DNA of 64,000 nt from Streptomyces sp. AA1529. GTDB taxonomy: Bacteria > Actinomycetota > Actinomycetes > Streptomycetales > Streptomycetaceae. The stretch spans positions 1 to 64,000 of the forward strand of contig NZ_ALAP01000090.1 of assembly GCF_000280905.1 (NCBI RefSeq), written 5' to 3'. A program made the translations under genes and the position numbers. Shown here piece by piece: positions 25,184 to 33,190 of this stretch. The notes under the pieces are model-generated. The model had not been told where the DNA came from, did not search any database, and saw only the letters and a program-made list of their open reading frames with translations. How positions within the stretch are numbered: the first letter of the stretch is position 1; each line of letters begins with the position of its first letter.

Positions 25184-25366
25184 TCAGCCGAAGCTGGAGG
25201 CGGACGACGAGGACGAGGCGGTGCTCCACGGGCAGGAGGCGGATCCCGCCGTGGTGGCGCTGCCCCAGGTGCTCAGCGCGGTGCCCTCGCTCAGCTCCTC
25301 GACCGCCAGGTCGTCGTCGAACGACTCGACGAACAGGTCGAGGTCGTCGCCGGTGTGCTGCTGCAT
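25184..25366 (-). CDS. RiPP precursor peptide 2 (Ser-rich type)
   Basis: 60 residues from ATG 25366, preceded by AAGGGAG. The leader is acidic (DDLDLFVESFDDDLAVEELS) and the core after about residue 31 is Ser/Thr/Ala-rich with a single Cys at 45 in the shared SCP motif. A run of five serines (51-55) precedes the C-terminal SSFG. It closely resembles precursor 4 (25650-25817) in the leader EELxEGxAL and in ending S-aromatic-G. Expected modifications are one or more azoles and dehydroalanines; the core start is not defined by sequence alone. Confidence 0.85.
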   Translation of the reverse strand: MQQHTGDDLDLFVESFDDDLAVEELSEGTALSTWGSATTAGSASCPWSTASSSSSASSFG

Positions 25367-25429
25367 CTCTCATCTCCCTTCTGCTGCGTCGCTGGTGCTG
25401 CGGAGAGCGGGTGCGTGCTGCCGCGGGTG

Positions 25430-25609
25430 TCAGCCGATGCAGGACGCGCTGCCGACGGTGGCCGCCGACGAGCCGGGGCAGGACGCCGTGGAGGCAGAGC
25501 CGGCGCAGGCGAAGCAGCCGCCCGGCGCGTTGCCGTCCGGCAGTTCCTCGACCGCGAGGTCCTGATCCTCGATGTACAGGTCCAGCTCCAGGTGGTCCAT
25601 GGACTCCAT
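25430..25609 (-). CDS. RiPP precursor peptide 3 (Cys-containing type)
   Basis: 59 residues from ATG 25609, preceded by GGAGGAGG; short enough to be missed by common length cut-offs. The leader MDHLELDLYIEDQDLAVEEL is followed by PDGNAPGG and a core with cysteines at 32, 35, 44 and 57 among Ser, Ala and Gly. The shared SCP motif is at 43-45 and the peptide ends SCIG. An alternative start at Met4 is possible. It groups with precursor 1 by its Cys content and by the 20-residue distance from the leader LP motif to SCP. Confidence 0.85.
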   Translation of the reverse strand: MESMDHLELDLYIEDQDLAVEELPDGNAPGGCFACAGSASTASCPGSSAATVGSASCIG

Positions 25610-25649
25610 GGGTGACCTCCTCCGTGTGTGCTGCGGGTTGGGGTGCCGG

Positions 25650-25817
25650 TCAGCCGTAGCTGGAGACGCTGGAGGCGCTCGACGCGCTGGTGGCCGGGCA
25701 GGAGGCGGTACTGGCGCTGGTCGCCGTGGAGAAGCTGGCCAGGGCGTTGCCCTCGGGCAGCTCTTCGAGGGCCAGTTCGTCCTCGGCCACGGCGTACAGG
25801 TCGATGACGTCTTCCAT
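25650..25817 (-). CDS. RiPP precursor peptide 4 (Ser-rich type)
   Basis: 55 residues from ATG 25817, preceded by AAAGGAAG. The leader is EDVIDLYAVAEDELALEELP with EGNAL after it. The core holds STATSAST, a single Cys at residue 40 in SCP, and a Ser-rich end SSASSVSSYG. It is the first precursor transcribed after the nitroreductase gene, 100 bp downstream of it. It is close in sequence to precursor 2, suggesting duplication of a precursor pair. The core boundary and final product are unknown. Confidence 0.85.
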   Translation of the reverse strand: MEDVIDLYAVAEDELALEELPEGNALASFSTATSASTASCPATSASSASSVSSYG

Positions 25818-25917
25818 GCTGCTCACTTCCTTTCGTCGCTCGGGTGCGGATCGGTGGGACATCCGGCCTGCGCGTGCCGGGGGGCTGGTGCCGGCCCCGG
25901 GGCGCGCTGCCGGACAT

Positions 25918-26682
25918 TCAGGGGGCGGCCGGTCCGCTCCCGGCGGGCGGCGCGGTGCCGTCGCCGGGCGGGGCCGCGGGCGGGTGGCCGAGCGCGAGCG
26001 CGAACACCTGCTGTCTGCTGGTGCCGTCGGAGCGCAGCGGGGCGCGGACGGAGGCGGGGATGAACCCGGCGAACGCCGAACCGGTCAGCCCGTGCGCGAC
26101 GCCGGCCAGCCACATGGTGTGGACGGCGGCGCCGGCCCGGGTGAGCAGCGTCCGGTAGCCGTGGCCGCCGTCGCGTTCCTCGGCCGTGCGCAGGTCGACG
26201 GCGACGGAGACGATGGCCGGGGCTTCGCCGAACTCGGCCTGCAGGGTGAGGGTGTGGCGCTGCTCGGGCGGCGGCAGCTCCAGCACCGGCCGGGCGGTGC
26301 GGGTGAGCGCGTCGAGGTGGTGCACGGCGGGCCGCAGCCCGGCCACCCGGAAGGCGACGACGGTGATCTCCAGGGGGGTGTGCGGCTGTTCGTCCGGCCA
26401 CTCCTCCGCGTCGGCCGCCACGCCCTCGGCGATGACGTCGGTGAGCAGCGGCGCGGGCAGCGCCTCCGGGGACCAGAGGCGGTTGGCGCGGCGGCTGCGC
26501 AGGGTCTCCAGCAGGTCCGGCCGGGCGGCGGGGTCCCGGTCCGCGAGTGCGGGCACGGCCGTGGAGGGCCCGAGCGGCTCGGGCGGGGCGGCGCGCCGGG
26601 CGGCCGGAGGGTCGTGCGGGCGCGGGGGCGCCGAGGCGAAGGAGTCCACGAGCTGGAGTGCGAGGTCGTCCGGGGCGATCAC
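25918..26682 (-). CDS. Nitroreductase-family dehydrogenase of the RiPP cluster
   Basis: 254 residues from GTG 26682. The nitroreductase-like (SagB/TbtE) fold is suggested by LLETLRSRRANRLWSPEALP near the start, PLEITVVAFRVAG in the middle and HTMWLAGVAHGLTGSAFAGF toward the end, the FMN-associated segment. In azole-forming RiPP clusters such flavoenzymes oxidise azolines to azoles. The start overlaps the stop of the preceding fusion gene (GTGA), implying that the two proteins form one complex. The C-terminal 30 residues are Pro/Gly-rich. Precursor 4 follows after 100 bp. Confidence 0.8.
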   Translation of the reverse strand: MIAPDDLALQLVDSFASAPPRPHDPPAARRAAPPEPLGPSTAVPALADRDPAARPDLLETLRSRRANRLWSPEALPAPLLTDVIAEGVAADAEEWPDEQPHTPLEITVVAFRVAGLRPAVHHLDALTRTARPVLELPPPEQRHTLTLQAEFGEAPAIVSVAVDLRTAEERDGGHGYRTLLTRAGAAVHTMWLAGVAHGLTGSAFAGFIPASVRAPLRSDGTSRQQVFALALGHPPAAPPGDGTAPPAGSGPAAP

Positions 26683-28379
26683 AGCGGCCTCCCGAGGTCG
26701 GTGACGGCGGTGACGGGCTCGACGCGCGGATCGACGCCGAGCGCCGCGGCGGCCGCCCGCTCGTCCCAGCGGCGCACGGGGGTGCGCGGCAGGCCCAGGG
26801 TGCGGCAGACGCGGCGCAGGGTGGCCTGGGCGCAGCCCGCGTCGAGCAGCGTCACCCGCAGCGCGAAGGAGTGGTACTTCTTGGCGACCTTGCCGAGGTT
26901 GCCGGTCAGCACCAGGGTGGCGGGGCCGGCTCCCGGCAGGCCGTCGAGCGCTCCGGTGCCGGGCGCGAGGAGCGCGAGGCGGTGGTCTCCGGGTACGTAG
27001 CCGTAGAGGCCGGGCTCCAGACCGGGCACGTCGCGGACGGCCAGGTGGGCGAGGACGGAGCCGATGTTGCCGCCGCTGGGTGTCCAGCGGCGCAGGAAGT
27101 CCGGGTCGCCGACGCGGATGCCGGCGACGGTGGCCAGGACGAGGGAGAGGGTGTCCCGGTCGACGGCGGTCTCCGGGCCGGTCTCCTGCCCGTAGGGCCG
27201 GCCGGCCAGGCGGGCGGTGTCCGGGGGCGGGAGTTCGGCGCGGGGGCAGACGGGCCAGGTCTTCTCCTGGCGCTGGAGCGCCAGGTTGGAGGGCTTGTAG
27301 TGCTGCTGGTGGCCCTTGAGGTCCATGTACTCGTGCGGCGGGAACCCGATGAACGCCTCGTAGCGGGCGGCCAGCGGCGCGGGCTCGGGGCCCTCGGCGG
27401 CGCCGCTCCGCTCGACGGCGGGGACGGCGGAGCAGGTGGGGCAGCCGGGGCGGGTGGCGCCGCTGTGCCGCTGCTGCTTGAGGTCGTCGAGGGCGACGGT
27501 GCGCCACTGGTTGGGGTAGGGCGAGGGGACGGCGCGGGAGAGGAATCCGAACAGGTCGTGCGCGGCCAGCGCGGCGGTGAGCGCCGCGGCCTCCTCGTCC
27601 GGCCCGGTGTCCGCCGAGGAGTCCGGGGCCCCGGACTCCTCCGCCAGCAGGCACTCCAGGCACGGCGTGTACCGCGGGTGGACGAACGGCCCGAGCCGGG
27701 CGTGCCCGGCGGAGACGGCCACCCGCACCAGCGGGACGTCCCGGTCCCGGCAGGCGGCGGCGACGGCGGACAGTTCGCCGCGCCGCAGACCGGCGGTGAC
27801 GGCCAGGGTGGTCTCCGGGGGCGGCAGGGCGTCCGGCCCGGTCACCCGCGTCACGTGCGTGGACGGCGCCAGTTCCGCGGCCAGCGCGGCGGCCGCCGGT
27901 CCGCTGCCGAACAGGGCCACCCGGGCCGCGGCGAGCCGCAGTGCGCCTTGCTCCCAGTAGCCGTTGGCGCCGGTGGAGTCGCCCATCCGGGAGAGGTAGT
28001 CGGCGAGTTCGGCGGGCAGCGCGGACCTGGCGTCCGGCCGGCCGGCGACCGGGGGCGGCGGGGAGTCCTCGATGACTCCGCACATCCACAGCAGCGAGAG
28101 GGCCTTGAAGACGGCGCGCTGCGTCAGCTCCAGCTCCTCGGCGAGCGCGGCGCGGTCCCGGCTCCCGTCCAGCAGCGGAAGCAGCCGGGGCAGCAGTGCG
28201 GTGGCGGCTTTGCCGCGGAACACCTGGGGCGCGGGCAGCCCTTCGACCGCCAGGCCCTCCTCGACCTGCTGCACGGCCACGCCGCGGCGCAGCCGCGGCA
28301 GTGCCGGTACCGAGAGCTGCGGATCGCGCAGCGCGGCGGCGCCGGTCTGCTCGGCGGTGAGTACGTCCCCGTTCGGCAT
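26679..28379 (-). CDS. ThiF-like leader-binding protein fused to a SagB-like oxidoreductase domain
   Basis: 566 residues from ATG 28379. The N-terminal half has a winged-helix-like region (DRAALAEELELTQRAVFKAL), then a Rossmann glycine loop VALFGSGPAAAALAAELA. Zinc-type cysteine pairs CLEC and CPTC are as in E1/ThiF-like partners of YcaO. The second half holds GFPPHEYMDLKGHQQHYKPS and PSGGNIGSVLAHLAVRDVPG followed by LEPGLYGYVPGDH, typical of SagB-type oxidoreductase domains. It should bind the precursor leader and deliver it to YcaO, and may also take part in oxidation. It is coupled to the 25918-26682 nitroreductase and begins 5 bp after the gene at 28385. Confidence 0.82.
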   Translation of the reverse strand: MPNGDVLTAEQTGAAALRDPQLSVPALPRLRRGVAVQQVEEGLAVEGLPAPQVFRGKAATALLPRLLPLLDGSRDRAALAEELELTQRAVFKALSLLWMCGVIEDSPPPPVAGRPDARSALPAELADYLSRMGDSTGANGYWEQGALRLAAARVALFGSGPAAAALAAELAPSTHVTRVTGPDALPPPETTLAVTAGLRRGELSAVAAACRDRDVPLVRVAVSAGHARLGPFVHPRYTPCLECLLAEESGAPDSSADTGPDEEAAALTAALAAHDLFGFLSRAVPSPYPNQWRTVALDDLKQQRHSGATRPGCPTCSAVPAVERSGAAEGPEPAPLAARYEAFIGFPPHEYMDLKGHQQHYKPSNLALQRQEKTWPVCPRAELPPPDTARLAGRPYGQETGPETAVDRDTLSLVLATVAGIRVGDPDFLRRWTPSGGNIGSVLAHLAVRDVPGLEPGLYGYVPGDHRLALLAPGTGALDGLPGAGPATLVLTGNLGKVAKKYHSFALRVTLLDAGCAQATLRRVCRTLGLPRTPVRRWDERAAAAALGVDPRVEPVTAVTDLGRPL

Positions 28380-28384
28380 CCTCG

Positions 28385-29074
28385 TCAGCTCCCCACCGGT
28401 GCGGCGCCGGTCAGCCGCTCGAAGGTCCGCCATGTGGTGTCCTCGCCGCCGCGTGGCGGGCAGCAGCGCGGGCACTGGTCCACGGCCACCACGTGGTGGC
28501 GTGCCGTCCTGCCGTCGGCGAGGTTGACGGAGCGCACCCGGGTGGCGGTGGTCTCGCTCTCCGGAGGCGCCGCGAAGAGGTCGTGCACGGCGGCGCGGGC
28601 CAGCGCGACGGCCATGCCGACGTGGTGCGGCGCGTAGCCGGTGACCCGCGCCCGGCCGGGGTGCGGCGCGGGGGCGTCGCCGCTGCCGCTGCCGTGCCGC
28701 TCGCGTACCCGGCGCGGTACGGGCGAGCGGTCGTGCTGGTCGCGGCGGCGCACGAAGCAGCGGTGGCAGGCGCCGAAGCCGGGCCGCACGGCGGGTCCGC
28801 AGCGGAGTTCGGCGGGTTCCAGCTCGATCGGCAGCCAGGGCACGCCCCAGGCGTACGCGGAGGATTCGACCGCCTCGGCCAGGGTGGGTCTGGCGTGGTC
28901 GGTGATCAGCACCAGCAGATCGCTGACCGGCCAGAAGCTGGGGTGGCTGCCCTCGTCGACGCCCATGGCGACGGCGCCGGTGAGGACGCGGGCGAGCCGC
29001 TCGCCGACGGCGTGCCCGAAGGAGCCGGCCGTGAGGAACAGCGGTCTGCGGGGGCCGGTCGTTCCGGTGTGCAT
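28385..29074 (-). CDS. Cys-rich TOMM/thiopeptide biosynthesis partner protein
   Basis: 229 residues from ATG 29074, preceded by CAGGAGAAGCG. It lacks a glycine-rich nucleotide loop but has two cysteine pairs, CHRC in the middle and CPRC near the end, spaced like the zinc-binding cysteines of ThiF-like partners. A strand reading DLLVLITDHARPTLAEAVE and WGVPWLPIELEPAELRCGP resembles the second half of such a protein. It may be a truncated E1-like or docking subunit for the YcaO enzyme, which is encoded 69 bp upstream. The exact family name is uncertain. Confidence 0.65.
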   Translation of the reverse strand: MHTGTTGPRRPLFLTAGSFGHAVGERLARVLTGAVAMGVDEGSHPSFWPVSDLLVLITDHARPTLAEAVESSAYAWGVPWLPIELEPAELRCGPAVRPGFGACHRCFVRRRDQHDRSPVPRRVRERHGSGSGDAPAPHPGRARVTGYAPHHVGMAVALARAAVHDLFAAPPESETTATRVRSVNLADGRTARHHVVAVDQCPRCCPPRGGEDTTWRTFERLTGAAPVGS

Positions 29075-29143
29075 CGCTTCTCCTGCCCGGGTGGGGTGAT
29101 GGTGGCGGTGGACGGGTGCGGGGGACGGACGGGCCGGAGGGTG

Positions 29144-30610
29144 TCAGGCGAACGGCTGCGGGAGCCGGGTGATCTCGTCCTCGTCCAGCACCGGGTGGCC
29201 CATCGCGCGGGGCGCCTCGTACAGCCGCGGGTGGCCCAGGTAGCGGGCCCGGTGCACGAAGGAGAGCGGCATGAGCCGGGGTACCGCGACCCGGACGACG
29301 GTGGCGCCGGCCTGCCGGGCCTCGTCGGTGGTCAGGTCCACGGCGAGCACTTCGCAGCCGCGGGCGTGCAGCCGCTCCAGCAGCCAGTCCAGGACGCTGC
29401 GCGGGTCGGTGGCGGCGGGGCGGGGCAGCGCGCTCAGCGGCCGCTCCGCCCGCTCCCCCTCCAGCAGGAACGCGAAGCGGCCCCGGGCCGAGCGGGGTCC
29501 GGCCTGCGCCGCGCCGCCGACGACGTCGACCAGTTGCTCCGGGTCGTCGCCCGCCCGGTCCCCGCGCGCCCGGTCGGTGATGTGGTGCCGCAGCGCGATC
29601 CGCAGGGACGCGGCCTCGCGGTGCAGCTTGGCGACGGCGTCGCCGGGGTCGGGGTCGCAGGTGGCGGCGACGACCTGGGCCAGTTGGGGGTCGTCGTCGG
29701 CGAGTTGCACGCCGTAGACCACCGGGATGCCCAGGTCGGTGGTGGCGTCGAAGAACCGGGTGCGCACGTGCGGGTTGGCGGCGCGCCGCACGAACGCGCG
29801 CTGCCGGGGCGAGAGCCCCTCGGTCTCCACCGTCAGCCGGGGCAGCCGCAGCCGTTGCAGCCAGGTCAGCGCGATGGAGTCGCGTTCGACGACTTCGAGC
29901 AGCCCGTTGACGACGGCGGCCGTCGGGTCGGTGTGCACGGCGCAGCCGGTGGAGACGGGGTGGCTGACGCGCTCTCCGCGGGACTCGGGCGGGTTCTTCA
30001 GCCACACGTGCACGGCGGGCACCCAGACCGGCTGCCGCCGGGTGAAGGACCAGCCGCGTACCCAGCGCATCGGCGCGTCCGGGTCCGGGGCGACCAGACC
30101 GTGGCCCCCGGCGGCGAGTTCGGCTTCCGACAGCTTGGGCCAGGCGTCAAGCGGGACGGCCTCCGGACCGAGTTCGGCGGCCGTCGCCCAGCGGCAGCGG
30201 CCGGCGTCCCGGGCGCAGGAGGAGTAGCGCTCCAGGGACTCGGCGACCGCCAGCAGTGCGGCCCGGTCGGCAGAGAGATCGCCGCCCGCCCCGTCGAAGT
30301 TGCCGTGCTCGGCGCCCAGGTCCCAGTCCTCGTGCCCGGTCAGCACATGGCCGGGGTCGCCCAGGGAGGCGGTGAAGATGGGGAACTCCGGGTCGCCGGG
30401 GCTGCCGGGGAGGCGCACGGCGCCGCTGACGAGGCCGTAGGGCGAGACGAGGTCGCCCATCCGGCGCAGCGAGGCGGGCGGTGGTGCGGTGGCCGCGTCC
30501 TGTGCGGCGGTGACCTGCCCGGCGGTCTCCGGGACGGCGGGGCCGGTTCGGGGGGCCGCGTCGGAGGCGGCGTCGGGTCGGGGCAGTGTGGTCGTCACGT
30601 CGGCGTTCAT
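29144..30610 (-). CDS. YcaO-domain cyclodehydratase
   Basis: 488 residues from ATG 30610. YcaO motifs are clear: LAVAESLERYSSC, STGCAVHTDPTAAVVNGLLE then VVERDSIALTW, and a late PLSFVHRARYLGHPRLYEAP. The C terminus ends LPQPFA, close to the Pro-rich tail that completes the active site in azoline-forming YcaO proteins. The enzyme uses ATP to convert Cys/Ser/Thr of the precursor to azolines. The N-terminal 45 residues are Ala/Pro-rich. The ATG shares one base with the stop of the ABC permease gene (TGATG), so export and modification genes are co-expressed. Confidence 0.92.
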   Translation of the reverse strand: MNADVTTTLPRPDAASDAAPRTGPAVPETAGQVTAAQDAATAPPPASLRRMGDLVSPYGLVSGAVRLPGSPGDPEFPIFTASLGDPGHVLTGHEDWDLGAEHGNFDGAGGDLSADRAALLAVAESLERYSSCARDAGRCRWATAAELGPEAVPLDAWPKLSEAELAAGGHGLVAPDPDAPMRWVRGWSFTRRQPVWVPAVHVWLKNPPESRGERVSHPVSTGCAVHTDPTAAVVNGLLEVVERDSIALTWLQRLRLPRLTVETEGLSPRQRAFVRRAANPHVRTRFFDATTDLGIPVVYGVQLADDDPQLAQVVAATCDPDPGDAVAKLHREAASLRIALRHHITDRARGDRAGDDPEQLVDVVGGAAQAGPRSARGRFAFLLEGERAERPLSALPRPAATDPRSVLDWLLERLHARGCEVLAVDLTTDEARQAGATVVRVAVPRLMPLSFVHRARYLGHPRLYEAPRAMGHPVLDEDEITRLPQPFA

Positions 30611-31761
30611 CAGTTCTTCTTCTCCGTGTCCCAGCGGAAGGCGCGGACGGCCGCGGCGGTCAGCAGCGCGGCGGTGGCGGCGATCAGCAGCCAGTCGAGC
30701 CACTGCGCGTGCCGGGTGACACCGCCGGTGACGTCGTGCCGGAGCGCGTCGCCCAGCAGCGCCACCGGGTTCCAGGACAGGGCCTCGGCCAGCCCCTCGG
30801 GCATCAGCTCCAGCGGGAAGAGCACGCCGGAGCCCATCAGCAGCAGCGGGGTGAGCAGTCCGGAGAGCGCGTTGGTCAGCTCGGGCGAGCGCAGGGTGCC
30901 GCCCAGCAGGAAGCCCACCGACATCAGCAGCCACATGCCGAGCGCGGTGGTCAGCAGCATGGTCAGCGCGGACAGCGGCGTCAGCAGGCCCAGTACGGTC
31001 GCGACGGCCCCGGCGACGGCGAGCAGTGCCAGCCCGAGCGCGCCGCGCGCGGGCAGCAGCGAGGTGAGGATGGCCTGCGGTCTGGCCGGTGTGGTGCGCA
31101 GCAGCCGGAGGGTGCCGTTCGCCCGCAGCGCGACCAGCGTGCCCGCCGTGGCGCTCAGGGCGAGCGACATCAGCGCGAAGACGAGGACGCCCGGCAGCAC
31201 GAACGGCATCGGTTCGAACGGCGGACTGCCGTCGGTGCCCACGGCCTCCAGGGTGCGCCCGTCCCAGCCGGTGCCGGGCAGCGCGTCGCGCAGCGCGGAC
31301 ACCACCGAGGGGCTCTCGGGGTCGGTCACCACGCGCAGCACCTCGCCGTCGGCGGCCGGGGTGACCACGGCGTCGGTGTCCTCGGGGGCGGCGCGCGGCC
31401 CGTCGACCGCGGTGACCCGCGAACCGTCGCCGAGCGCCGAGCTGAGCCGGGCCGCCTGGGTGCCGTTGCCCACCACCGCGATCGTGTAGGGGCCGCCGGC
31501 CCAGGTGAGCTGCATGATGGCGACGAACAGCCCGGCGAGCAGGACCGGGAAGACGACGCTGAAGAACAGCGCCATCGGGTCGCGGACCAGTTCCTTGGTC
31601 ATGCCCCTGGCCAGCGCGGCGAACTCGCCGCGCGGGGCGGCGCCGTCGGGGTCCGGCGGGGGCGGCGCGGGGTCCGCCGTGCCGGTGCGGGTGCCGTCGG
31701 CGCGCGGCTCGTCGTCCTGCGCCGGACCGGTGGCGGTCCGGCGCGTCCCGAGAGTGCTCAC
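30610..31761 (-). CDS. ABC-2 type transporter permease
   Basis: 383 residues from GTG 31761. After a 50-residue Pro/Asp-rich start, a first helix (MALFFSVVFPVLLAGLFVAI) is followed by a large extracytoplasmic domain of about 130 residues. Five more helices then follow, including PGVLVFALMSLALSATAGTL and GLLTPLLLMGSGVLFPLELM. This is the usual ABC-2 permease layout. Together with the ATPase encoded immediately upstream it should export the mature RiPP or provide self-protection. Both junctions are overlaps (GTGA with the ATPase, TGATG with YcaO). Confidence 0.88.
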   Translation of the reverse strand: MSTLGTRRTATGPAQDDEPRADGTRTGTADPAPPPPDPDGAAPRGEFAALARGMTKELVRDPMALFFSVVFPVLLAGLFVAIMQLTWAGGPYTIAVVGNGTQAARLSSALGDGSRVTAVDGPRAAPEDTDAVVTPAADGEVLRVVTDPESPSVVSALRDALPGTGWDGRTLEAVGTDGSPPFEPMPFVLPGVLVFALMSLALSATAGTLVALRANGTLRLLRTTPARPQAILTSLLPARGALGLALLAVAGAVATVLGLLTPLSALTMLLTTALGMWLLMSVGFLLGGTLRSPELTNALSGLLTPLLLMGSGVLFPLELMPEGLAEALSWNPVALLGDALRHDVTGGVTRHAQWLDWLLIAATAALLTAAAVRAFRWDTEKKN

Positions 31762-32837
31762 CGCGGGCCTCCCCCTTCCGGGCGGGCGCCGCCGGCCGCC
31801 GCCGGAACGCTGTCCGCCGCCGGTGCCGTACCGCTCGCCCCCGGTGCGGTGCTGTCCGCCGGTGCGGTGCCGGTGGCGGTGAGGAACGCGTCCTCCAGCG
31901 TCGGGCGGTGGACACGTACGTCCGCTTCGGGCGCCCGTTCCTCGCACCAGGCCACAGCCCGCTCGGGGCGTGTGGTCGCGACGGTGAAGCGCGGTGCGCC
32001 GCCGCCGTCCCCAGGCTCGGCCCGCACCGCGTCGGTGCCGAACTCCGCGCGGGCGGCCCGCAGCAGGCCCTCCTGGGAGGAGCGGACGGTGACGGTGCTG
32101 CCGCGGGTGAGGTCGCGCACGATCTGTGCCGGGGTTCCGGAGGTGCGCAGCCGTCCCTCGTGCAGGATGGCCAGCCGGTCGCACCTCTCCTCGGCCTCCG
32201 CCATGGCGTGGGTGCTCAGCAGGAAGGTGGTGCCGCCCGCGCGGGCCTTGTTGATGACGGCCCAGGCGTCGCGGGAGGCGTGCGGGTCGAGCCCGGTGGT
32301 GGGTTCGTCGAGGACCACCAGCGGAGTGTTGCCGACCAGCGCCGTGGCCAGCAGCAGCCGCTGCTGCTGGCCCCCGGAGAGCCGGGCGGCCCTGGTGCGG
32401 GCCTTGTCGGTGAGGCCCAGTTCGTCGATGAGCGCGGGCACCGGGCGCGGATCGGGGTAGAGCGACGCCCACATCCGGAGCGTCTCCGCCACCTGGAGGC
32501 GGGGGAAGAGGCTGGTCTTCTGCGGCTGGAGGGAGAGCGCGCCGCCCGGCCAGGCGCCGCCGCGCCGCCCGGGCTCCAGTTGCCTGCCGAGCACCCGGAC
32601 GTGTCCGGCGGCGGGACGCAGCAGTCCGGCGACCGCCGCGATCGTGCTCGTCTTGCCCGCTCCGTTGCGGCCGAGAAGACCGAAGATCTCACCGCGCCCG
32701 ACAGTGAAGCCGACATTGTTCACGGCCGTGAAATCACCGTAGCGGACGGTGAGTTCCCGGACCGCGAGGACCTGCGGGTCGCCGGACTCGGCGGCCCCGG
32801 TGTCCGGACTTTCACTGCGTTCTTGAATGCTGAACAT
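31758..32837 (-). CDS. ABC transporter ATP-binding protein
   Basis: 359 residues from ATG 32837. All nucleotide-binding motifs are intact: Walker A LLGRNGAGKTS, Q-loop SLQPQKTSLFPRL, signature LSGGQQQR, Walker B LVVLDEPTTGLD and the switch STHAMAEAEE. The C-terminal 90 residues contain the usual beta-rich extension of drug/bacteriocin exporters and then an Ala/Pro tail. It is the first gene of the RiPP transcription unit, so the promoter should lie in 32838-33190. Confidence 0.92.
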   Translation of the reverse strand: MFSIQERSESPDTGAAESGDPQVLAVRELTVRYGDFTAVNNVGFTVGRGEIFGLLGRNGAGKTSTIAAVAGLLRPAAGHVRVLGRQLEPGRRGGAWPGGALSLQPQKTSLFPRLQVAETLRMWASLYPDPRPVPALIDELGLTDKARTRAARLSGGQQQRLLLATALVGNTPLVVLDEPTTGLDPHASRDAWAVINKARAGGTTFLLSTHAMAEAEERCDRLAILHEGRLRTSGTPAQIVRDLTRGSTVTVRSSQEGLLRAARAEFGTDAVRAEPGDGGGAPRFTVATTRPERAVAWCEERAPEADVRVHRPTLEDAFLTATGTAPADSTAPGASGTAPAADSVPAAAGGARPEGGGPR

Positions 32838-33190
32838 TTCGACGCTGCACCCCCACGTCCGCGCAATACGTCGACACGTTCTGCGCTGTGCGTCAGGCCG
32901 GCCGGGTCGGCCGTGATCGCGAGCAATGCTGGTCGTCCGCCGGAACGTGCGGCAAGGGGCGTTCGGAGAGACCGAATGCCGGAACCGGCTTGCTGATGAG
33001 GGGACTTGTGGGGACGGGCGACCGGGCTACCTGTCAGTCTCCTTGTGCCGCAAGGGACTTACGGGAATAGTGAGCCGTCCGACCAGGCGGATACCGCGGG
33101 ACGACCTTCCCTGCTCGGGCACCGGCCAGGACCGGGCCCAGGTGTCCGCAACGCACCGAGTTTGCATGATTTGCCACACGGGGAGACTCA
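32838..33190. promoter_or_regulatory. 353-bp divergent control region of the RiPP cluster
   Basis: The region lies between the first gene of the cluster (minus strand) and the short LysR-type HTH gene (plus strand). No protein-like frame is present. It must hold divergent promoters and is the expected target of the HTH protein, but no unambiguous box was recognised. Confidence 0.5.

Noticed and set aside
29144..30610. Assignment of the cluster as a definite thiopeptide pathway
   Set aside because: The enzyme set fits, but only one LanB C-terminal-type protein is present and no pyridine synthase is visible, so the class was left open.
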